Part shown: one piece after another, positions 57,641 through 64,000 of the stretch
How the letters are laid out: each line of letters begins with the position of its first letter
How positions within the stretch are numbered: position 1 is the stretch's first letter
Assembly (NCBI GenBank): GCA_032622095.1
Contig: CP136069.1
Coordinates: 34,324,194 to 34,388,193, forward strand
Length of the DNA stretch: 64,000 nt
Direction of reading: 5' to 3'
DNA from: Siphonodentalium dalli
Lineage: Eukaryota; Mollusca; Scaphopoda; Gadilida; Siphonodentaliidae
Position numbers and translations under genes: made by a program
The notes under the pieces: generated by a model
Seen by the model: the letters and a program-made list of their open reading frames with translations, nothing else
Database searches by the model: none
Told to the model about the DNA's origin: nothing

Positions 57641-58620
57641 AGTAATATGCACTGGTTCATTATAAATAAAGATCTTCAATTAATTATGTCGAGATATCAG
57701 AATTTTTTTAAACAAGTTTGATAAATTGAGATAACTTATAAATGCATTTAATATAAAAGCAATATTTCCAACCAAAAGGAATTTGAGATAGAATAATAAA
57801 AATTTATATAAAACGAATATATGCAACAAAACAGTACTTTAAGTTGAACTAGTAAACCAGTTGGTGTACTATATAATGACAATGGAAACTTTTAGTAGTT
57901 TCAAAATGGATTCAGATAAAATTCAATTTAATTTAGTTTTTTCGCTTAAAATCATATCACCAATTTTGACTTATAAAACAGTGGTTCAGAAAAAAATGTC
58001 CAATTAACTAGGTTTGCGAATCAGCAGCATCAAGTATTTTTACATTTTATCTTAGTCCAAGTATCCTTTGAAGTAAACCAGCTAATGAAATCAGTAGGGA
58101 TAATAATGGTTTACGTGAAGCAGATAGTGAAATCGGTAGGGATAATTAATAGTGTTTACGTCGAACCGTTGTCCCTATACTTTCTATAGCAGACTTTACA
58201 CCCAGATACAGTGGCATGATTTTTCGTCAATTTTAATTGACTTTATCATGCAAATCAATAAAATTGTACACTTACCAGAAAGAGATCTCAGGGTTATAAT
58301 GATGTATTACAATCTAATATTTATGCTGAATTACACACAGAATATGGCGTGTACTTGGAAATAACTCGCATTTGATCTGTGTTTGTTTACGCTGATAGAG
58401 AAGAAACGAACTGTTACAAAGTCGTGAGGTCAAATGAGTTTGTATTCTTTTAAAATCATGTAAACATTATGATCAAATATTTATTCCACACCCATTGACG
58501 TGAGTCACCTGTATTCAACGGAATCCCAGCCATTGAATACATATTAGTGTATACCTCTAGTGGAATACAAGCCGGAACTATTCTTGTTGACGTTGTCGCC
58601 AAGAAAGATTACGTACATTA

Positions 58621-59157
58621 TAGTGTGGGGGCAAATGTAGATCTTGTATACTTTTTTAGTAGAAGCAAGCCACTATGATTTTCATAACCTATTCAGTTTG
58701 GAGGGAATTTTAAGACTCTATTCCAATTTTTTATCGAGCCGGAAGTAGAACAAGATGAGAGGGTACCGATGTGGTGAAAAACTGCTTGTAAGTCACCCCT
58801 AGCCCTCAAAACGAAAATCGCTAAACAACCCATAATGTTTACTCTGACCTTCCTGAGCACATCTGCTATTTCGACTAAACCAGTAAACCATAAAGGCAAG
58901 TGGATCGGATGATTTGGGGACATATCGCGGCTATTTGAGGTAGATTTGCTCAAAAACATGAGCAAAAATCCTCGAAAATATCCTGATTTTTGCTTGTGAT
59001 GGCAGCCATCTTGGATTTGGAGGTCACGTGACATTAAAAAATTGGAATAGAGTCCAATTATTTAGCACAACCCATCCCGATGTTGAAAATATACATGCCA
59101 TGCTTCTACTAAAAAAGTATACAAGGAACCAGTTTTTGAACACTTGCCCCCACACTA
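58621..59157. mobile_element. TAGTGTGGGGGC element, copy A (537 bp)
   Basis: The ends TAGTGTGGGGGCAA and ttgcccccacacta, with TA probably the target. Subterminal inverted text acttttttagtagaagca and complement. The copy at 59922 is the same length and almost identical. No coding frame of note. Confidence 0.85.
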
Positions 59158-59782
59158 ATCTATTTCATTCATTGCATTGCCTTTATGGTGTTTGACCAAT
59201 GTTAATTAACCATAGAGTTAGAGATAGAACAAAATTGATGGCGATTAACTAGCCTTACAGCTCCAACGGCGAAATGAACAATGACTGTTTCCATCGAAAT
59301 CTGGTCTTGTTCACAATGTTATAAATCTATATTTCATCTGAGCAATACCCGCCCACCCACTACCCAGGGTTCCTCCCGCCCCTACCAACGAGGCGTGTTT
59401 AACTTATAAGTACAGAAAATAGCAGTGGAAATGGTGTCGAACCCAACAATAGGCAGAGAAAACGCTAGATACATGTACGCCGTGATACCTTCATCTGCCC
59501 CAGTCCAAAGCATCCAAAAACAACCCGTGAACGCGTGACCATTCAAATTGAAATGACTTTTGCAAAAACATCCATTTTATTCCATCGAAAACGTAGAACT
59601 TAACCATTTTGAGATGAACTTACCCATCAAATGGTACAATAGAGTTGCTCGCCATCCGGCATGGTGGTGAAGTGTCACATGTGTAAACACAACAACGCAA
59701 CAGAATTGTCTCCCATACATCACATGGTGTGTTTTGTCTAATGATTCGCCGTTAGAGCATTGGGTAAGACGAGCGTTGAGTG

Positions 59783-59783
<1 letters not shown>
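59158..59783. other. Intronic stretch without recognised features
   Basis: Unique-looking sequence between the two 537-bp elements, ending in the long poly-G run. Confidence 0.4.

Positions 59784-59831
<48 letters not shown>
59784..59831 (+). repeat. Poly-G run of 48
   Basis: A pure G tract about 90 bp before element copy B. Its length is probably variable or uncertain. Confidence 0.9.
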
Positions 59832-59832
<1 letters not shown>

Positions 59833-59921
59833 AGCGCTGATCAGTGTAAGCAGTAACCATGCAGTGTCATTGTCGCACCTGTATGCAAGGCGTCGTTTTG
59901 GAACAATTGCCTTCAACACCA

Positions 59922-60458
59922 TAGTGTGGGGGCAAATGTAGATCTTGTATACTTTTTTAGTAGAAGCAAGCCACTATGATTTTCATAACCTATTCAGTTT
60001 GGAGGGAATTTTAAGACTCTATTCCAATTTTTTATCGAGCCGGAAGTAGAACAAGATGAGAGGGTACCGATGTGGTGAAAAACTGCTTGTAAGTCACCCC
60101 TAGCCCTCAAAACGAAAATCGCTAAACAACCCATAATGTTTACTCTGACCTTCCTGAGCACATCTGCTATTTCGACTAAACCAGTAAACCATAAAGGCAA
60201 GTGGATCGGATGATTTGGGGACATATCGCGGCTATTTGAGGTAGATTTGCTCAAAAACATGAGCAAAAATCCTCGAAAATATCCTGATTTTTGCTTGTGA
60301 TGGCAGCCATCTTAGATTTGGAGGTCACGTGACATTAAAAAATTGGAATAGAGTCCAATTATTTAGCACAACCCATCCCGATGTTGAAAATATACATGCC
60401 ATGCTTCTACTAAAAAAGTATACAAGGAACCAGTTTTTGAACACTTGCCCCCACACTA
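59922..60458. mobile_element. TAGTGTGGGGGC element, copy B (537 bp)
   Basis: Same orientation and length as copy A. I noted a single difference (ccatcttggatttgg against ccatcttagatttgg). The flanks are unrelated (acacca / ttacgtcg), so this is a separate insertion and not a tandem duplication. Confidence 0.87.
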
Positions 60459-60599
60459 TTACGTCGATCATCCGCTTCCGGTGATCCCCCCATAATTACT
60501 GGTTATTTGTCAGACTTAAATCACAATAAAGGTAGCTATAGTAACAATGAACGTGATATTCATGGATTGAACTTATCTGACTGAATGGTGTAGAATAAA

Positions 60600-60765
60600 T
60601 ACAGAACACAACTTGCATCATAATCTCAAATCTTTTATCGAACTCGTTGTGGACGGCGCAAAGTTATATTTCGCTCGAGCTACGCTCTCGCGAAATATAT
60701 CCTTGCGCCATCCACAACTCATTCGATAAAAGATTCTCGATTAAGATGCGCGTTGTGTTCTGTCT
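60600..60765. repeat. Long palindrome
   Basis: acagaacacaacttgcatca, then atcttttatcgaactcgttg, then ggcgcaaagttatatttcgc is mirrored on the other side of a gagctacgctc loop. Arms are about 75 bases with some mismatches. Probably a palindromic MITE. Confidence 0.72.
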
Positions 60766-60922
60766 ATATATTTCACATTAAATTTATTTCTTCATTCAGT
60801 TGACAACTCTTGTGGAGTTCAGAACAAATATAATGTTTTCTATGGATTAAACCGGGTTACTTTCACAATGGTGACATTTTATTACCGTCATTGGTGATTC
60901 CAGATGAGTGGGTAATATATGC

Positions 60923-61166
60923 TTAACCCTTCTGTCTGGAGCTTCCTGAAATTTTGCGAAAACCCTGTGTCAATGCATTCTCTTACAAATGTGAGTCTCC
61001 CATAGGGAGCCTTGCATATATAAGAGTATACATTGGCCTAACAATATTTACCTAACGCATTCTGTTATATGCAAGGCTCCCTGTGAGAGACTCGCATATA
61101 TAAGAGAATGCACTGGCACAGGATCTTTATTGCTGCACCAGCGCAGCTCTTGTCATGAAAGGGTTA
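60923..61166. mobile_element. Twin-hairpin TTAA MITE, copy 7
   Basis: It runs from ttaacccttctgtctggagc to cttgtcatgaaagggttaa. Both hairpins are present. Confidence 0.8.
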
Positions 61167-61269
61167 AAGTCTGCTATAGAAAGATAAAGTTAGAATGCTT
61201 CAACATAAACCAGTGTAATCCCTACTGATTATACTAGCTGGTTTAGGTCTAGGACAATTTAACTGTGGG

Positions 61270-62002
61270 CAAGTACATGATGGGAGCTGCACTGATGCAG
61301 CATTATAGATCCTGTGCCAGTGCATTCTCTTATATATGCGCGTCTCATAAAATGCCTGAAATTTTGTGTAAACCCATAGAGAGCCTCGCACATATAAGAG
61401 AATGCACTGCTTTCAGGAAAAGGTAAATATGGTTAGGCCAATGTATTCTCTTATATATGCGTGTGTCCCATAGGGAGCCTTGCATATATAAAAGAATTCA
61501 CTTGCTATACAAGGTCAAAGTAAATATTGTTTGGCCAATGTATTCTCTTATATATGCGTGTATCCCATAGGGAGCCTTGCATATATAAGAGAATTCACTT
61601 GCTATACAAGGTCAAAGTAAATATTGTTAGGCCAATGCATTCTCTTATATATGCGTGTATCCCATAGGGAGCCTTGCATATATAAGAGAATTCACTTGCT
61701 ATACAAGGTCAAAGTAAATATTGTTAGGCCAATGCATTCTCTTATATATGCGAGGCTCCCTATGGGCGCCTTGCATATATAAGAGAATTCACTTGCTATA
61801 CAAGGTCAAAGTAAATATTGTTAGGCCAATGCATTCTCTTATATATGCGTGTATCCCATAGGGAGCCTTGCATATATAAGAGAATTCACTTGCTATACAA
61901 GGTCAAAGTAAATATTGTTAGGCCAATGCATTCTCTTATATATGCGAGGCTCCCTATGGGCTTACGCAAAATTTCAGGCAGCTCCAGTCATGGAAGGTTT
62001 AA
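61270..62002. mobile_element. Twin-hairpin TTAA MITE with hairpin expanded in tandem, copy 8
   Basis: The MITE ends (gatgggagctgcactgatgc and cagctccagtcatggaaggt, then ttaa) enclose five to six tandem units of about 99 bp between 61430 and 61960. Each unit is one hairpin (gccaatgcattctcttatat, then gcgtgtatcccatagggagc, then cttgcatatataagagaatt) plus the caaggtcaaagtaaatattg spacer. Confidence 0.85.
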
Positions 62003-62145
62003 CCCTTTAGCATTCAGATAGCCCCAGAGCGCCCTACCGAATAGTGTCCAGTAAAGCCTTGAGAGCCCTAGCTGTCGCATAGCATCCACAGAGCCCAGAG
62101 TTTTGTGTTTTTCCCTGTCATAGTTTACAACAAAATATTGCATTA

Positions 62146-62917
62146 GGCCCCTCAAAAAAGATCACTTGTTTATCATAGGCGCCCGCCCCTAAAATTCCTC
62201 CTGTGTGTATTATTTTTTGTTTTTTATATTATCTCCAGAACACCAATATATGCTTTATGCGGAGCTCAATATCGGTCAAAGAACGACTGCTCTATACCCA
62301 GGAAGTCGCATTACGCAAAGTATAAACATCGGTACATGGTACGCCGATTTATCACACCTACCGGAAACGCGTACACCTACCGGTCACCGGAAACACGTGT
62401 TTCTGTGTATAGTTTCAAGCCGTGCATTTTATAAAATTAAAGTATTTGTCTGTTACGCGGTATAGACTATGGGATTTGTGATTATACAAATCACCGATGG
62501 GCCGAAGGTTCTTAAGCCCTTTTACGGGACAACACTCCCAGAGCATACCAGTCTCCTACTCGTGCGGCGCGGTCCTGAGTGATCTCTTCAATGATGATAC
62601 TGCCTATCCACCCATCTATATTAAGGGAAATCTATCTTGCCAAGACAAGATAGAATTGCCTTGGTATAGTGCGGGTAATGATAGAATATGTATACATTGT
62701 GGAACAGAAGACGACCTGGAACCATTGGATGAACGATCTCACCCGATATGCACAGCTTGCAGAGGGAGAGGTCTGCCTGTTGAAAAGAAGAGAGTTATAT
62801 ATTACATTTTTCCCGATAACTTACCTTATCGGATCCCAAAACAAAAAACAAATGTCCCTCCCGCCCCTACCCTTGAAAAAAAACCTATGATAAACAAGTA
62901 ATCTTTTTTGAGGGGCC
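62146..62917 (+). mobile_element. PIF/Harbinger-like element with a small ORF (772 bp)
   Basis: The 34-bp TIRs (GGCCCCTCAAAAAAGATCAC and on to catagg) differ at one position and are flanked by TTA at 62143-62145 and 62918-62920. GGCC ends plus TTA fit PIF/Harbinger. It carries the end of an open frame that runs into the right TIR, so it is probably a deletion derivative of a coding element. Confidence 0.8.
62497..62901 (+). CDS. Zinc-knuckle-like ORF of the Harbinger-like element
   Basis: 134 codons. It has two CxxC pairs, at residues 65-68 (CIHC) and 85-88 (CTAC, preceded by His 82), so a metal-binding module is likely. The tail is basic and Pro-rich and ends MINK inside the right TIR. TGA in frame lies 18 bases before the ATG. 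I do not recognise the family. It looks like the C-terminal piece of a transposon protein whose main part is missing. Confidence 0.55.
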   Translation: MGRRFLSPFTGQHSQSIPVSYSCGAVLSDLFNDDTAYPPIYIKGNLSCQDKIELPWYSAGNDRICIHCGTEDDLEPLDERSHPICTACRGRGLPVEKKRVIYYIFPDNLPYRIPKQKTNVPPAPTLEKKPMINK

Positions 62918-62950
62918 TTATAACACAACAAATTGCTTTATTTTTAATGT

Positions 62951-63256
62951 AAAACAAACTTACCTTTTGTTTGTTTATTACATTTATTGTTATCAAAAAT
63001 AAATATAAAACCCTAATAAATATTCACCATACTATCATACTAGGGGAGGGGGATTCACAACTCTGAAAACAAAATTAGTCCCATCCATGCAGACAAACAT
63101 AATTTCATAAAACAAGAGCCACCATAAAATTTATTATAATACAATTTCATTTCAATAAAATTGACGTCACCAGAAAGTGATGTTGGCTGGGGTGGCGACG
63201 TTCTCTCCTATCAGTGTTGGGTGACGATAGTCATATTACTGTTGGGTAAAGGTTTA
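62951..63256. repeat. Dispersed repeat ending GTTGGGTAAAGG, copy 2
   Basis: Nearly the same as 29311-29627. Its right end (actgttgggtaaaggtttaa) lies 24 bp before exon 16. It starts about 30 bp after the Harbinger-like element. Confidence 0.72.
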
Positions 63257-63280
63257 ATGATCAGTTGATTTCCTCTTCAG

Positions 63281-63446
63281 ATGCTGAAAGTTAACTGTGA
63301 TACGGCCCAAGAGTATTATTTACAACAGACTGTTCGAGAGAAAATGCAGGGTTACAGCGCCGCTGCTCCAAAAAGCAACGGCAAACTTCTCGCACAGCTA
63401 GCATGTGATCTGAGACAGATGCGCGAGGAGTGGCTCGTTGGCACTG
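63281..63446 (+). CDS. UNC80: UNC80-like exon 16, last in window
   Basis: The acceptor is ttcctcttcag and the donor gtaagt starts at 63447. 166 bp: 55 codons plus one G that needs the next exon outside the window. It reads MLKVNCDTAQEYYLQQTVRE, then a Ser/Ala loop, then LAQLACDLRQMREEWLVGT. The first ATG is an internal Met, as the exon continues phase 0 from exon 15. Confidence 0.86.
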
Positions 63447-63529
63447 GTAAGTTTGATAAAATAGGATTTTGATAAAATAGACTTAAAAATGGTTTAAATC
63501 CACATGGCAGTTTGGGATCCAAAATACAC

Positions 63530-63988
63530 CAAGGTCTGAGAATAAGGTCCCTGTCATTTGCAGAATGAGGTCCCCAGAGGGTGAATTTAGTGAGGCTATC
63601 CCACATAGCAGGCTAGCACTAAATTCACACTCTGGGGACCTCATTCTGCTTTGGCCTCATCTTCTTTGGAAAGTTTCTTTCTTATCAAATTTATGTGGAA
63701 ACTTCTTCACATAGATTCTATTTCTTTTTTAGTTTACTTTCTCTATATCCCCAAATTGGTAGACCAATCCTTCTGCATAATTGAGGTTCGCAATGGGTGT
63801 ACATCACAATATTCACTATTTGGGAACTTCAAACTGAGTATATGTCTCCCATAGCAGTTGAGGCCATGCAGAATAAGGTTCCAAGAGGGTGAATTTTGTA
63901 ATTCTAGCTCGCTGTGTGGGATAGGGTCACTAAATTCACACTCTGGGACCTCATTTTGCAAATGACAGGCACAGTAAACTCAGGCTTG
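63530..63988. mobile_element. GAGGTCCCC-family fold-back MITE
   Basis: The ends caaggtctgag and cagtaaactcaggcttg bound two hairpins (aatgaggtccccagagggtg and complements). It begins 84 bp after the exon 16 donor. Confidence 0.75.
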
Positions 63989-64000
63989 AATACACCTTGT

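Larger units (their letters stand above)
58..63446 (+). other. UNC80: UNC80-like gene, internal part (16 exons, C-terminal third)
   Basis: UNC80 is a very large scaffold protein (over 3,000 residues in vertebrates) that, with UNC79, assembles and regulates the NALCN sodium-leak channel at the plasma membrane of neurons. Sixteen GT-AG-bounded coding blocks on the + strand join with matching codon phase into about 686 residues; only exon 13 needs a one-base correction. Recognition rests on long helical, leucine-rich HEAT-like text and on the last three blocks (IIMVCFDK, then WWKFLNYVVTHRPSIFVLL), which resemble the conserved UNC80 C-terminal region. The window enters mid-codon and leaves at a splice donor, so both gene ends lie outside. 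Introns are 0.5-18.5 kb and repeat-rich. I am confident of one large conserved gene and somewhat less sure of the exact name. Confidence 0.85.

Noticed and set aside
58693-59034. 113-codon minus-strand frame, repeated at 59994-60266
   Set aside because: It is conserved only because the two 537-bp elements are nearly identical; no domain seen and the composition is not protein-like.

Overview
The window is animal (metazoan) nuclear DNA. It is AT-rich, dominated by transposable elements, and has short exons with GT-AG introns of 0.5 to 18.5 kb. The repeat types (TTAGCTCACC-type and GTCCGTCC-type dispersed repeats, a CR1/L2-like LINE, very many TIR elements) suggest a marine invertebrate, most likely a lophotrochozoan such as a mollusc. 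The species cannot be fixed from this sequence.

One host gene runs left to right across the whole window. I assembled 16 internal exons on the + strand (58-187 to 63281-63446). Their reading phases chain together, with one exception, into about 686 residues. I recognise the product as UNC80, the large armadillo/HEAT-like scaffold of the NALCN sodium-leak channel complex, in its C-terminal third. Neither the first nor the last exon of the gene is present. Coding sequence is about 3% of the window. Exon 13 carries an apparent one-base deletion.

The rest is intron. Intron 2 holds a 47-bp minisatellite seeded from the end of exon 2, an intact antisense CR1/L2-like LINE (4067 to about 7600), a triplicated 859-bp block and a nested repeat. 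Introns 3 to 8 are packed with small inverted-repeat elements. Intron 9 (18.5 kb) starts with a 50-bp satellite of about 45 units, interrupted by a hAT-like element, followed by many TTAA-flanked MITEs and a 2.2-kb TIR element. Introns 11 to 16 contain tandem splice donors, Harbinger-like and hAT-like elements with visible target duplications, two nearly identical 537-bp elements, and a MITE hairpin expanded into a tandem array.

Most unusual is what happens at the splice sites. At exons 1, 2, 9 and 11 the end of the exon has been copied; in exons 2, 9 and 11 the 5' splice site was copied with it (1 to more than 30 extra copies). At exons 3, 4, 5, 7 and 12 a MITE or MITE-like sequence begins within about 4 to 13 nt of the donor. 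At exons 5, 6, 13 and 16 a repeat ends only 21 to 40 nt before the acceptor. Several MITE families with different ends share one two-hairpin core with TATATAAG motifs. All family assignments were made by reading; no search was run.
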